A stretch of DNA of 64,000 nucleotides from Silene conica (GCA_029255685.2 CM055319.2:22972247-23036246), one strand, 5' to 3'. Positions 23,364 through 36,243 are shown, numbered from the stretch's first letter. Program-made: numbers and translations. Notes: generated by a model not told the origin, from the letters alone.

Positions 23364-25677
23364 TGCAATACCTCGTATTTTATTTAATGTTTATTATTTA
23401 TATCGATGTTTTGAAGGTTATTCGAGGATTTATATTCGATAATTAAGTGATCGAGTAATGTTTTTATACCTTAATGATATTAGTAAAGTGTCGAGTGTGA
23501 GTCCTATTTATCGAATCCGTGATTTGAAGTCGTTTTGGGCCTCGTTATGTGTGCCTAAGAGCTGTCTTCGATAGGCCTTACACCATACTCGAATATTAGA
23601 CTCTCCACCGTTCACCTTGATCAACCCATCATAACTTAGACCAAAAACCCTACTTCCCCATCTAAGAGCCTGCCTCCATCAACACAATAGTTTCCTCCAT
23701 CGACTCTCACCAAACACCATATTTCATCCTCCTACATCTCGTTTACCTCTCTTACACCAAGAATTCTTAGACAGCCCTGAGATTTGAGAAGAATGAAAGA
23801 GAAATAACAAGCCAACCTCATCGTTCACCCTTGCGCAATATGTTTTTGTAAGTAGTTTTCGTGCTCTTCCATGTTTTCGAATCTGAATGTTAAGGTTGTG
23901 AGTAATCTTTTTAGTATATATAACATATACCTCGTGTTTAAGTCACAATCATACCACGGAAACTATCATAACAGATGCCATAGATGTCGATAGTGAACAC
24001 GTTTTAATACTCTGTTTTCGCTTCTTATTCTTTGCTTCGTTTTGTGCTGTGTTTAAATCATGTTTTGGGTTGTTTCTGGGTGAGATTTATGGGTATAGTA
24101 GTAAGGTGTTTGTGAGTTGTGTGGTGAGTGGTATTTGAAACCACGGTATTTTACATTCAGAGAACAGCTCGCGACATAGCAGTACAGAAGCAGACCTTGA
24201 GTGTCAGGAAGTTTTGAGATGTTTGTTCGGGGGGTCTGGTGGTGTCGAGGCCAGGTGGTTGGCACCAGCGGGTTGTGGGTAGTGTGAAGGGTCGATGGTA
24301 GTGGCTGGTGGCGGTAGTGGTGGTGCTAGCAAGTGGTTAAGTTGCAGTAGGTGCCAGTCGCAGGTTTAGAGTAGGTGGTTGTGACCAGGGGGTTTTGTTG
24401 GTGGTTTCGAGGGCTGGTTGGGACAAGTCTGGAGTCGTGGTTGGTGACTGGGGTTACGTCATGGTGCAGGGCTACCAACTACCGTGGTGTGGTGGTGGTT
24501 AAGGCGGCAGAAGGTGTCGAAGAGGGGCTGAAAAGTAGGTTGGTCAGGGCGGTTGGTCGTGTTACGGGGCTGTTGAGTTTATGCGAGTTGTTGCGTTTGT
24601 ATGCTAATACAATTGTGTTATTATTATTATTATTACTATTATTATGGTTGTTATTATTAATATATGTTATGTTTATTATTACTTATGTCTTTAATAATTG
24701 TGATGGTTGGTCTCAATTTTGTTAATAGTGTTTGAATATGTCATTTTGTTAAGTTAGTGATATTTGAATGAAAGTATTGTAAATTATAATTAAGTATAAT
24801 TGTTGTAATTTTTATGAATGGTAAATTGTTAATAATATTTCATTACTAGCTAATATACTTGGTACGTAGTGAATGATTAGTGATATAATATAGTGACAAT
24901 TATTTGTATGTGGTTATGGTTACTAAAGTGAGAACATGATCAATCAATTACTTAGTAATGTTCGGTTGTATGAATAGAGCTTGATATTAAGTACTATTTA
25001 TAGGAACTGAGTTCGAGGTGGAATACTTCTAGCCGCTGTTCGGTTGTCATTCTGCAATTTGAGGTAGGGGAATAACTGTGAACTCAATTATGACTTAAGA
25101 TGTGATTATTAGCTGTTGTGAGTTTTGCATTTCATATTGAACATTAATGTTATAATGTTATTATTTGTCTGCATATTCCTATATGATGCGGAAAGGTGAT
25201 AATAGGTCTTGTGATATATGCAGTGGTGTGATATTGGGTCTTGTGATATGGAGTGGTGTGATATTGGGTCTTGTGATATGGAGACGGAAGGGTGTTGTGA
25301 TCTATTATCATTTATGTCTTATTTATTTTCCTACTCAACCTCGTGGTTGACCCTGTGTATACGTGTGACACCTACGATGGTCCGGAATGTGGAGTAGATT
25401 CTACAGGGAAGAGACAGATGAGCTAGGAGCTGGACGGGAATGTGAGATGCAGACTTGGACCGACTTAGAATTATATCGCATATAGAGGAGTCATCAGTTG
25501 TCCTTTTATTCTGCTACGTAGTTTTTGTAATATCAAAGTTTAAATTTTATCAATTTCATATAAAGTACTTTGCGTTTTTTACTTTGTTATTCACTACCTC
25601 GGTCATTCCGAGATGGTAACATTCCTATTTATTGAGAATGTTTGGCTAAAGGCTCTTAAATAAATGGGGGTGTTACA
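23364..25677 (+). repeat. 5' LTR of the outer element
   Basis: Begins TGCAATACCTCG (TG start, one change from the right copy) and ends GGGGGTGTTACA. It shares long near-identical stretches with 59198-61626. Noticeable differences are indels; a 30-bp minisatellite has three units here (25204-25280) against six in the other LTR. It contains (TTA)n near 24620 and the hairpin CAACC-TCGT-GGTTG near 25336. Confidence 0.9.
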
Positions 25678-25680
25678 AAG

Positions 25681-25692
25681 TAGTATCAGAGC
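25681..25692 (+). promoter_or_regulatory. Primer-binding site of the outer element, tRNA-iMet type
   Basis: TAGTATCAGAGC, one base from TGGTATCAGAGC, starts three bases after the end of the left LTR and fixes the element's plus orientation. Confidence 0.8.
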
Positions 25693-26317
25693 GAACGATC
25701 CTCGGGCCTAAACCAAATGAATAATAATGAACGTAGGGAGAGTCAAATAAAATGAACCCCGAGATGAAACTGATAGGTGCCCCAAAAAGGAACGGGACGA
25801 GTTGGGGGTCCCTCACACCAAACCATGGGCCCTTTCGGTTCTATCTCGGGAACCCGAAGAGAGTAAGTGAAGAGTGGGATAGACTATATAGTGACCCAGT
25901 TATATTGTACTAACTATCTTGCAGGAGAAGAATGAGGTAAGTAACATGTGAGTTATGATTAATGATGTGCGTTGGAAGGATATGTGTGATATGAAATGTG
26001 GATCGATCTGGATGATTGAATTGAAATTCTAAGAGTTTGGAGGTGTATTTGTTGAGCAATGGTTAGAGTGATGTGATCATAATATGTTGGTGTTTGAAAT
26101 GTCCATATGATTATCTAGCTATTAAATGGCTACCGTAACTATGTAATATATTGTTGGTATTTGGATACGAATGGTCGGACTTATATATATTAGTAATCCA
26201 TGTCTAGTGATGTGCGGAATGTGTTGCCTCAAGCCATGAATGACATATAGTTATGTGCTACATTTGTATATACTTGTATAAATACTGAGTTATTTAGTTG
26301 ATTCTACTTTCAGTTTC
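25693..26317 (+). other. Leader of the outer element, non-coding
   Basis: No reading frame of note. A CTTGCAGGAGAAGAATGAG followed by GTAAGT near 25919-25944 looks like a very small exon between splice signals, which may be chance. The stretch ends in GAAAT, the TSD of the Sirevirus-like element. Confidence 0.4.
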
Positions 26318-26322
26318 GAAAT

Positions 26323-27773
26323 TGAAGAGTCTATTGATATAAATATACTCAAGAAGGGGGGGTTGAATTGAGTATGCCTTCTTTTTCAAATCTTCTCCGA
26401 TGTGTCCATTTGTATGATGAATGTCGAGTAGAGCAAGTAATAAATAGAGACACGATATTTTTGAAGTGGTTCAGTTTCACAATTTGAAACCTACGTCCAC
26501 TTTTCTCGATTAATAAAATTAGTACCGACTCCAGATTACAATTTTATCAACCCTACTCACTTTGATATTAGTTGTAACTCAATCTAGATACCGTTAAATA
26601 TCTAGCTATGTCAAGTACCATTAAATACTTGATTACGATGAGTACCGTTAAATACTCGAACTATCTTACGCTAATAAGATAAGTCTTCAATGTTCTTCAA
26701 AGTCACAATCTTGAATGAATAAGATCAATGCTGGAGCACTTGAATCTTGAAACGAATATGACAACTTAAGCTCAAATCTTGAAGAAGAATATCAACGGCG
26801 GTTTTCTTGATTTGCGTGTATGTGTATGATTTCGTGATCTTCAATGCATCACAAGTAATCTATTTATATGGAATTATATCTAGGTTGATCAAACCCTAGA
26901 TGACTTAGGAATATTACTTAAACTAGAATTCTAGTCCTTTGGTAATACTACCATAAATCTAATCTTAATATATTTAGGAAGGATTTAAATAAGATATTCA
27001 AGTATTATATATGGAATCAATTTCGTAATCCATATTTAGGAAAGATCATATATAATAAATAAATAGCAACCTTATTAAAACCAACTTCCTAAACTTTGTC
27101 AAAATATAATAAATTATATTACCATAATATAATCTAGATTGTCTTTTAGGATATTTAAATAAATACATATTTATTTATTTAATCAACCTTACACGTTTTA
27201 GGGAACGTGTCAAGGTACACGATTTCCAAAACCGTTTTGAAACAATACCTTGATTATATTATCTTGATATAAAAATCCTTAGTTTATTAGCAATAAATAA
27301 TTAACTCATAAGAAAATTATTTATTCCTATTTGACTAAAAGATATTTTATATTACCCTATTAAGATTAATAATTCTATATTCTAAAAATAGAATACTGTT
27401 AAAACACTATTTAATCACGGCGACTTTGGAAACCAAAATCGTTTCAATCATTACAAACCTTTCGACCATTTCTTCTTTCTAGAGTTATAGCTACGAGATA
27501 TAACTTGAAACCATCATATACTAAAGTTATAGTTGAAACGTATAACATTAGTTCTCTATATACTTGCGATCTTCTCTTTATCTTTGATTAGTCAATTCTT
27601 TGACTAAAGTTCTTGAATCTTTTATACTTGATCGTTGATATTGTTCAATCTAACATTCTGTACACTTAGCACACGATTATACGCACGAGTATATAATATT
27701 CATAGTTAGACTTGTCATTATCAAAACATAAACATATATACTTAATATATACATTTGAATATATGGTTCAACA
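26323..27773 (-). repeat. 3' LTR of the Sirevirus-like element (uninterrupted copy)
   Basis: In element orientation it starts TGTTGAACCATATATTC and ends AATAGACTCTTCA, 1451 bp. It is nearly the same as 44702-46106 plus 56482-56556, and shows the empty target of the gypsy insertion (ATAATATTCATAGTTAGAC near 27691). A G run has 7 bases here (26356-26362) and 15 in the other LTR. Confidence 0.9.
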
Positions 27774-27787
27774 AATTCCCCCTTTTT
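27774..27787 (-). promoter_or_regulatory. Polypurine tract of the Sirevirus-like element
   Basis: The minus strand reads AAAAAGGGGGAATT directly before the TG of the 3' LTR, where plus-strand DNA synthesis would be primed. Confidence 0.85.
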
Positions 27788-28464
27788 GATGATGGCAAGT
27801 CTTTCTTAGATTTGTGTCTAAGTGTTAGTTCCCCCTCAATATAATAAGGGTCATTCATAGCAAAGATTAACTTAGAGTTTCTATCTTCTATCTAACCCAT
27901 CTCATTTAAGAACCCTAAGAGACAATGAATTACGACAAGGAGCAAGCTAAGGCAAATTCTAATCTAAGTCGCATTTTCCCCCCTCTTGACATCATCGAAA
28001 AGATGAGAACAAAGACATAAAACGACTAGAATAATACACTACGAAACATAAGTAAGCATGCATCAAGAATCAAAATTTACGAACACACACAATATTATAC
28101 AAAACAAGTACGAGTGTTAGAAAAATATACACAACCAAATCGAAGTACTAAGCCAATGGGCCGAATATAAACAAGGATAAGAAAATTGGGCCGGCTTAGG
28201 GTTAAAGGTTTAATGGGCCACAAGTAATAAGAAGGAAAGGTAGGATTGGGCCGTAAGCAAAATAGGACAAAAGAAGTTAGGATATAAGCACAACAATTGT
28301 AATGGGCCGCGGATTCATATGGCCGAGAATAGAGTTTGAGTTGGGCCACAACAAAAGATTAAAAGTTTACTTAAGTCCTTCCCAGACTTAAACACCAACA
28401 ACCGAAAACATCCGAAAATGAAACCGACAACAACGACAACAGAGTACCAACACTTGAAATCTGA
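27788..28464 (-). other. 3' untranslated region of the Sirevirus-like element
   Basis: Non-coding sequence between the extra ORF and the polypurine tract. No domain is visible; GGGCC words recur in 28160-28350 (AATGGGCC, TTGGGCC), an imperfect dispersed motif without regular spacing. Confidence 0.4.
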
Positions 28465-30000
28465 TCAAGAAGAGGATGGGTCATGACGCCTTGCAAATGG
28501 GCTGACATAATCGGGTCGGGTGCGGAACTCGAGGGTGGTCAATCTATCCAAGCAACTACTCACATTACGTCCCTGAGCGTCCAAGGCAATCTCGAAGTTT
28601 AGCACCTTCATCGAAAGTGCCTTCACAGCCTCAAGAGCCTGACTTACATCCTCCCGCAACAATCCATGGTCACGCACCATTGCTCCTCCTTGGGTGGTCA
28701 AGAATGAAAGACGATCACTAATGACGAAGAATTAGTCACAAAGCATTTGAATTCCCGAGCCCATCTTCTCATTTCTTTTATCCACCTTCGCCATCCATTC
28801 CCGTAACTCAGCTTCGAAACCAGGAATCCCACCACCACTACCATCCGAGCTTTCCTTTTCTTTCTTAACTTTACACAAGTCAAGAATCCAATTCATCTTG
28901 GCATCCAACCCCTCAAATAATGGAGAGGCACTCGGTTTGGGTTCACCTACACTTTTACCAAACATTAAATCAACGCCATCAAATGAAATACCCATGAGTT
29001 TAAGTAACTTATCACACATGCAGTCTCTTGGCACGACCCCATAGCTAGTTGCATCAACTACTCATTTCTTAAACAGAATTTCAGAGACCCACATTCCATA
29101 GGAAATGTCAACGGTGGAGCACATCTTCTCCTTAACCAACAAACCCGAGATTTGACAAATCTTGAAACAAATTAACGAGGCTAAATTCACCTTTGTTCCT
29201 TCCAACCAGTTATACAACACGACTGCTTCACAACACGACAGTTTATCCCGACCACCCCTCATTGGCAAAATAGTGTTCCATAAAAAAGTTGACAAAGAGT
29301 TTTAATTTGGGTGAAAAAGAGCTTGTCAATAATGGACTAGTTTCGATAGCATTTTCGTCAAAATATGTTTTGACAACCATTTTCTGTTCCTTGGGGAGTA
29401 CATTCCATTCTTTTCGAGGGTCAATGTCGAGACCCTCCTGATTGAGATTAAAAATCTCACAAATTTCAGAAACAGAGATGTCGACATCACGACCATTGAC
29501 AACAGCACGAATTCCGTTTTCACAAGACTTGACAGAGGCAAAGAACTGGACAACTTCTATTGGAAAAATTAAGCCAGAAAAATTACTAATGTAATCTCAT
29601 CCCTGAAACTCCAAGAAATTCTTAAAGAACACAAGAGACTTCGAACTTTCGACCCAAGATTTCGGATAATATCGACCCGCATATATAGAATAAGGGAGGA
29701 CACGGTCGATTAACATACCTTCAGTCTTGGTCATACGAACCTTCTCGAGACCCTTTCTTGTGGCTTCCAGGGAGTACTCGCAAAACAGTGGACGGGGATT
29801 TGTCTCATTTGAACCAAACTCTTGCATGTTTTCAGACACGGAGGGAGATGCTCGGTTCAGTTTCGGCGCTTTCCGTTATCGGGTGTCGGAGCATAGACGG
29901 AAATGGGTGTTGGAGACGGTGGAGGTGATGGTGTGGTTGATGGTGGAGTCGGTGTAGTTTGTTTCTTGTTGTGTGAGCGGGTTGCGCGGGATGGTGGCAT
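28465..30000 (-). pseudogene. Extra ORF downstream of pol in the Sirevirus-like element
   Basis: Starts with ATG at 30000-29998 (MPPSRATRSHNKK), followed by a Pro/Thr/Ser-rich stretch. One frameshift near 29850 and several in-frame stops (near 29596, 29326, 29062 and 28732) separate fragments. Those below 29553 share one frame, so the original protein was probably about 500 residues. Middle fragments (VVLYNWLEGTKVNLASLI, STVDISYGMWVSEILF) remind me of the domain named 'putative plant transposon protein'. The C-terminal fragments (LFEGLDAKMNWILDL; SQALEAVKALSMKVLNF) look helical. Its place between pol and the 3' LTR is where Sireviruses carry an env-like or other accessory ORF. I see no signal peptide or membrane segment, so an envelope role is not supported. 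Function unknown. Confidence 0.55.
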
Positions 30001-30486
30001 GGTGGTTTTAGTGGTGTTTGATCGGAGTTTTTGTGGAGTTTTGAGTTTATTTGATTTCGGAGGTTTTGAGGGATTGTGGTAGTGAGGGACGGTAATAATG
30101 GAGTGAGATGGTGGTAAGTTGGGGAATTGGTAATGGTAAAAGGAAGTGGTTGGGGTAATAATGGGGGAGCTAGGGTATAGGTACACGTGGACGGTGATAG
30201 TGGGGTGTAGTGGGGTAGGTGTTTACACGGTTTACGTGTTGAGGTAAGTTTTGTTTTTATTTTTGTTTATTTTCTGTAATATGTATATTAATATGTATAT
30301 GTATATTTTGTAAGGTAAATTACAATATGTGTTGTATTATTTTTGTGAGATTCGGTTGTGCACAAACGTACATGAATTGAATAACGTAATTGCGTTCATA
30401 CGCATGCAGCGGAGTATACGGACACAGTCATATAATCTCATCTTAACCGTAGTCAATCATTGGGTTATTTTTTCTTTTAAGATTGA
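30001..30486 (-). other. Spacer between pol and the extra ORF
   Basis: About 490 bases. The part up to 30186 is open in the same frame as the ORF start, so an earlier ATG is possible; the remainder is T-rich on the plus strand and non-coding. Confidence 0.4.
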
Positions 30487-32141
30487 TTAGGTGCCACCGA
30501 TTAAACCAATTTCCAATCGCAAAGTCTCAAAACGTTCTCTAACCAATGGTTTAGTGAAGATATCTGCCCATTGTTTTTCCGTACTACAAAATTCCAATTT
30601 TATATTTTTCTTTTCAACATGGTCTCGTAAAAAGTGATGTCTAATTTCAATATGTTTAGTTCGTGAATGTTGGGCTGGGTTTTTAGATATAATTATAGCA
30701 CTCGTATTATCACATAAAATAGGCACACATCCAACATTAATACCATAATCATGTAATTGTTGCTTTAACCATAAAAGTTGAGAACATACCAGTGCGGCTG
30801 CAATATATTCTGCTTTGGCAGTTGAGAGAGCGACAGAATTTTGTTTCTTGGATCCCCAAGATATTATACATGGGCCTACAAAGGTAGCAGTCCGCATCTG
30901 AATATCCTACTAGGTTAAAGTTACAGTCCATAGGATACCATATATATAACTTTGATGTTCCGATTAGGTATCTTAGTATTCTCTTAATCGCAATCATGTG
31001 CGATTCTTTTGGTGCAGATTGAAATCTTGCACAGACGCAGATACTAAACATTATATTTGGACGACTTGCAGTAAGATAAAGAAGTGAACCAATCATACCT
31101 CGGTAAGTTGTTTCGTCTACAGACTTACCATCTTCGTCTTTGGTTAACTTCTTATCTGTGACCATTGGAGTAGGCATTGAGTGAGAGGTTTCCATACCAA
31201 ATTTCTTTAGTAATTCTTTGACGTATTTTTGTTGATGAACTTTGATTCCTTCTTCAGTTTGTTGAATTTGAAGTCCAAGGAAGAATTATAGTTCTCCCAT
31301 CATACTCATCTCGAATTCAGAAGTCATCAACTCAGAGAAGTACTTGCACAACTTTTTGTTTGTTGAGCCAAAAATAATATCGTCAACATAGATCTGAACG
31401 ACTAGTAGATCTGATTTCTAGCTTTTAAGAAATAAGGTTTTATCCACAGAACCTCTCTTGAATCCACTTTTCAATAGGAATTTTGATAGTCTGTCGTACC
31501 ATGATCTAGGTGCTTGTTTTAGGCCATAAAGAGCTTTGTCCAATTTGAATACATGATCCTTGAGTTTGCTGTCAGGAAATTAAGGAGGTTGTTCAACAAA
31601 TACTTCGTCTTGGAGATAGCCATTAAGAAAGGCAGTTTTAACGTCCATCTGAAATAACTTCATTCCTTTGTGTGCGGCAAATGCAATGAGTAGTCTTATT
31701 GCCTCAAGACGAGCAACATGAGCGAAGGTTTCGTCATAATCAATCCCTTCCTGTTGCTTGTATCCTTGAACCACTAATCTGGCCTTATTTCGCACAATAA
31801 CTCCAGTGTCGTCCAATTTGTTTCTGAATACCCATCTAGTTCCAATGACAGATCTGTCCTTAGGTCGAGGAATAAGATGCCAAACTTTGTTTCTTTCAAA
31901 TTGCTAAAGTTCTTCTTGCATAGCGACTATCCAGTCTGGCTCTGCCAGCGCTTCCTTGATATTTGAAGGTTCAATGGTGAAGAGAAAAGAGTAGAATGAG
32001 CAAAAGTTGTTTAAGCTTCTTCGAGTTTGAACTCCATCTGTCACGCTTCCTATGACATTGTCCAAAGGATGAGAGCCCTTGTATCTCCAGTTCCTTGATT
32101 GATTATTTGCATTACCTGTACTTGACTCAGGATTTTGGCTT
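30487..32141 (-). pseudogene. Sirevirus-like pol: reverse transcriptase and RNase H
   Basis: Downstream half of the pol polyprotein, copying element RNA into DNA and degrading the template. From 32141 downward: the linker, an RT start (EPDWIVAMQEEL), then [43 protein letters not shown] and the catalytic YVDD (31390-31379). RNase H has SWGSKKQNSVALSTAKAEY and CDNTSAIIISKNPAQHSRTK. The frame ends at 30487 (EIGLIGGT). Lesions: in-frame stops near 31904, 31580, 31424 and 31289, and a one-base shift near 30893 between RT and RNase H. The 5' side is cut by the second copia element at 32147. Confidence 0.9.
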
Positions 32142-32146
32142 GTTCC

Positions 32147-32753
32147 TGTTGGAGCTTGTGTCCTCCACATGTAATGTGATAACGTCATTGCACATACCTC
32201 CCTTGTACGGACAATTGGGAGATTGTTGGCGCTGGTGTCCTTGACAGTTAGTACAATGACTTACTAAATCTCTTAAAGGATCACAAGGGCATACTTCAGT
32301 ATTATTATCAGTTGATCCACGTTTATCAATAACGGTTGGCTTGCTAGATAAGTTTGACGTTATTGTCATACGGATGGCGGTGATCAACTGGTCCCTATAC
32401 GTCACACCTATAGGACACGTTTGAGAGATGTGAAGGTATGAAAATACAGTCACATTTATGCCGGATACGACTAAATAGTAAGGCAGAGGTATTGACTATT
32501 AAATTAGTCAATGAGATGTTGAGATATTATTTAATACGGATTAAATAATTTTAGCTAATACGGATTACATGATTAATTCGTAAAATTAAATATAAACGGT
32601 TATATTTAATTAAATATTGAATTTGTGTATTAATATAAACAGTTATATTAATTTGGCCAATTATACTATATCGTATTTTGTCAGACCATTATTGATGTTA
32701 TCAAATGCATTAATATCTGATAACATGCATACGATTTATAATTAAAACCCGCA
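32147..32753 (+). repeat. 5' LTR of the second copia element
   Basis: Begins TGTTGGAGCTTGTGTCC and ends AATTAAAACCCGCA, 607 bp. Seventy-seven bases in it contains a second copy of the sequence around its own start. Open frames antisense to it (about 100 codons) occur in both LTRs and are probably accidental. Confidence 0.9.
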
Positions 32754-32904
32754 AATTACCAGTGGTTGACAAAAGGAGAATACCCTTACTGGAGATCATG
32801 AGAACATCCTGCTTCACGCTCCCACTTAATTTCATATCCTTCTCGGTCTGTACGAGAAGGGAGTGGAGCTCATGAGGAGTCTTCTTCATGTCGTTCATGT
32901 AATA
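32754..32904 (-). pseudogene. Inverted gag fragment directly after the 5' LTR
   Basis: On the minus strand, opposite to the element, the frame from 32898 reads MNDMKKTPHELHSLL and GSVKQDVLMISSKG. This looks like the part of copia gag just before the zinc knuckle. It breaks off where the plus strand starts GKGKAKAQGDL, the normal continuation of the same gag. A 150-bp gag piece has therefore been inverted, replacing the leader, primer-binding site and N-terminal gag. Confidence 0.7.
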
Positions 32905-32905
32905 G

Positions 32906-35900
32906 TTGGGTAAGGGAAAAGCTAAAGCTCAGGGCGACCTAGCAGTAGGTAAGCCCAAGTTCAAGAAGTCAGGATTCACTAAGAGTGGGCCAGGTGAGTC
33001 GAGCAACTCACAGGGCAAGACAAAGAGTAAGGATACTAGCATGGAATGCCACCATTGCCACAAGACTGGGCATTGGAGGTGTACATGCCCCGTATATCGT
33101 GAGGACATTAAAGCAGGCCCCGTCATTCCTGTTGGTATGTCTTCTTCTTCTTCTTTTATTCACATGATTGAGATTAACCATGCAAGTTACGGAACTTGGG
33201 TACTAGATACTGGTTGTGGTTCTCATCTATGTAATCATGTGCAGGGCCTCCGAAACCAAGAACCCCTCATCCAGGGTGAGGTTGACCTGCTTGTCGGGAA
33301 TGGAGCACGAGTTGCTGCAGTCTCGAGGGGAACATACGTGATCCAGCTTCCAAGTGGATTCGAGTTATCTTTGTATAACTGTTATTATGTTCCTAGTTTG
33401 TCCAAAAACATTATTCAGTTTCTGCACTTCACAAACTTGGTTTTTCATTTGTAATAGAGAATAATAGCTGTATTTTCTCATTGCACAATATGATTTATGG
33501 CAAGGCAGTTTCCATGAATGGAATTAATGTTTTAGATCAAACCACCGAAATATTACATGTGAATAACTAGAGATTAAAGGTTGGTGACAAAGATCAAACT
33601 TATCTATGGCATTGTCGTATGAGACATATAAATGAGAAACGCGTAAAACAGCTCATACAGAATGGAGCTATCTCGGCCTTTGATTTCGAATCATATGGCA
33701 CGTGTGAATCATGTCTCATCGGTAAGATGACTCGTATTTCCTTCAAAGGTGTTGGAATGTGCGCTGCCGACCTATTAGGACCCATACATACGGATGTATG
33801 TGGCCCTATGTCGATCAACGCACGAGAAAGCTATAGGTATTTCATCACTTTCACGGATGATTTGAGTAGATATGGCTATGTCTACTTAATGAAACATAAA
33901 AGTGAATCCTTTGACAAGTTCAAAGAATACCAGAATCGGGTACAGAACCAACTGGGCAGAAAGATTAAAGCACTTCGGTCTGATCGTGGTGGCGAATATC
34001 TTTCTCACGAGTTTGATCAACACCTTAAAGACTGTGGCATCTTTCTAAAGTTGACTCCACCTGGAACACCACAATTAAATGGTGTGTCCGAACGGAGAAA
34101 TTGAACTCTACTTGATATGGTTCGATCCATGATGAGTCACACCGTTGTGCCTGATTCATTGTGGGGCTATGCTCTTTTGTCGGCCGCTCGAATACTTAAC
34201 CGAAGTCCGTCTAAAGCTGTTGACAAGACTCCATATGAGTTATGGAAGGGAACGGTCCCAACTTGTCCTTTATTCGGGTTTGGGGCTGCGAGGCTTATGT
34301 CAAGTGGAGACACGAGGATAAGCTCGGCCCGCGATTAGTCAAGACATACTTTATAGGCTATCCAAAAGGAACGTTTGGTCATTACTTCTACTCGCCAACC
34401 GAACAACGTGTTTTTGTTGCGGCTAGTGCGACGTTCTTAGAAAGAATTTCTCGAGAACAAGTCGAGTAATAGAACCTTCGATCTATCGGAGATTCAAGTA
34501 CCAACTACCGAGCAACCATTGGAGGAAACAATTCCTTCAACAGAGGCTGCTGTAGATATTCCTGAGGAACCTAGGTTGTCAGGAAGAGTCTCTATTCCTC
34601 CAGACAGATACATTGGTATGGTCGAGGAACATGACATAGATGACGTCTTACTCCTAGAGGGTAATGAACCCTCAACCTATAAAGGTGCCATGACTAGTTC
34701 TGACTCAAAGCTATGGCTAGAAGCCATGCAATCCGAGATGGACTCCATGTGTGAGAACAACGTGTGGGATCTTGTGGACCTACCTGCAAAGGTACGTCCC
34801 CTTCAATGCAAATGGCTTTACAAGATAAATCATGCCGTGGAAGGACAACAAGATATCCACAAGGCAAGACTAGTTGCTAAAGGTTTCACCCAAGTGCCAG
34901 GCTTGCACTATGATGAGATCTTTGCACCCGTAGTCATGCTGCGTTCCATTCGGATTATCTTAGCGATCGCCGCATTTCACGACTATGAAATATGGCAAAT
35001 GGACGTTAAAACCGCCTTCTTAAACGGTTATTTGGAGGAAGAGTTGTACATGGTGCAACCCGAGGATTTTATTGATCCAGAACATCCTAAGAAGGTTTGC
35101 AAGCTTAAGCGTTCCATCTATGGACTTAAGCAAGCATCACGGAGTTGGAATCACCGCTTCGACCAAGTGATAAAAGAGAATGGGTTCATTCGACCAGTCG
35201 AGGAACCATGTCTCTATATCAAGTCGAGTGGGAGCAAGATTGTCTTCCTAGTACTGTATGTCGATGATATACTCTTGATTGGGAATGACATACCTCTCCT
35301 TTCTTCGGTTAAAGCCTGGTTAAAAAACCATTTCCAGATGAAAGATCTGGGAGAGGCACAAAGAATTTTGGGCATCCGTATCTACAGGGATAGATCACGA
35401 CGGATGTTGTCTCTCAGTCAGGAGTCTTATATAGATAAGATTCTAGAGAGATTCAGCATGACGAACTCCAAAAAAGGGTTCCTTCCTGTGACTACTGGGC
35501 TTCACTTGAGCAAGATTCAAGAAGCTAAGACATTGGAAGAGAAAGAGCGCATGAGTCGGATTCCTTACGCTTCGGCTATAGGATCGATCATGTATGCCAT
35601 GATATGCACACGTCCAGACGTTGCATATGCATTGAGTATGACAAGTCGATTCCAAGCTCATCCAGGTGAACAACACTGGATGGCCGTGAAAAACATTCTT
35701 AAGTACCTACGGAGGACTAAAGATTGGGGATTGACTTATGGAGGCGACTCGACGCTCTGCGCCACGGGTTACGCAGATGCTAGCTTCCAAACGGATCGAG
35801 ACGACTCGAAATCTCAGTCTGGATTCGTTTTTACTCTTAATGGCGCTGCTGTCAGCTGGAAAAGTTCTAAACAAAGTGTTACAGCAGATTCTACGACTGA

Positions 35901-36243
35901 GTCCGAGTACTATGCCGCTTCGGAAGCAGCTAAGGAAGCAATATGGATGCGTCAATTCTTACAAGGACTATCTGTAATGCCTAGTTCGAATGCCCCAATC
36001 ACCGTTTATTGTGACAATAAAGGTGCCATCTTCCAAGCAAAGGAGCATAAGTCTAGCAACAAAGCTAGACATGTACAACGGAAAGCTCATCTAATCAGAG
36101 ATTACGTGGAGCAAAAGGAGATATTCATTGATAAGATCGCTACGGATGACAACATAGCTGATCCTCTCACAAAAGCATTACCACGTGATAAGCATGGAGG
36201 GCACATTAATTCCATGGGAATTAGATGTGTTCCTAAGTACTAG
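32906..36243 (+). pseudogene. Second copia element gag-pol (zinc knuckle, PR, IN, RT, RNase H)
   Basis: The order is zinc knuckle CHHCHKTGHWRCTC (33049-33090), protease with WVLDTGCGSHLCN, a GAG-pre-integrase segment (CESCLIGKMT), and integrase with FTDDLSRYGYVY, LRSDRGGEY and GVSERRN. RT follows with [26 protein letters not shown] and YVDD (35257-35268), then RNase H with TTESEYYAASEA and CDNKGAIFQAKE, ending at 36243. Lesions: a frameshift near 33420, a stop near 33570, a stop at 34102-34104 right after SERRN (an Arg codon is expected), and frameshifts near 34260 and 34440. From 34519 the RT-RNase H frame is open for 574 codons. As a whole it cannot make a functional polyprotein. Confidence 0.9.

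Noticed and set aside
24375..24725. 116-codon frame in the outer LTR (also 60295-60585)
   Set aside because: Includes the (TTA)n microsatellite as poly-Leu; frames differ between the two LTR copies.
28465..30000. Envelope gene of a retrovirus-like element
   Set aside because: No signal peptide, membrane segment or cleavage-site pattern could be seen; only the position would fit.
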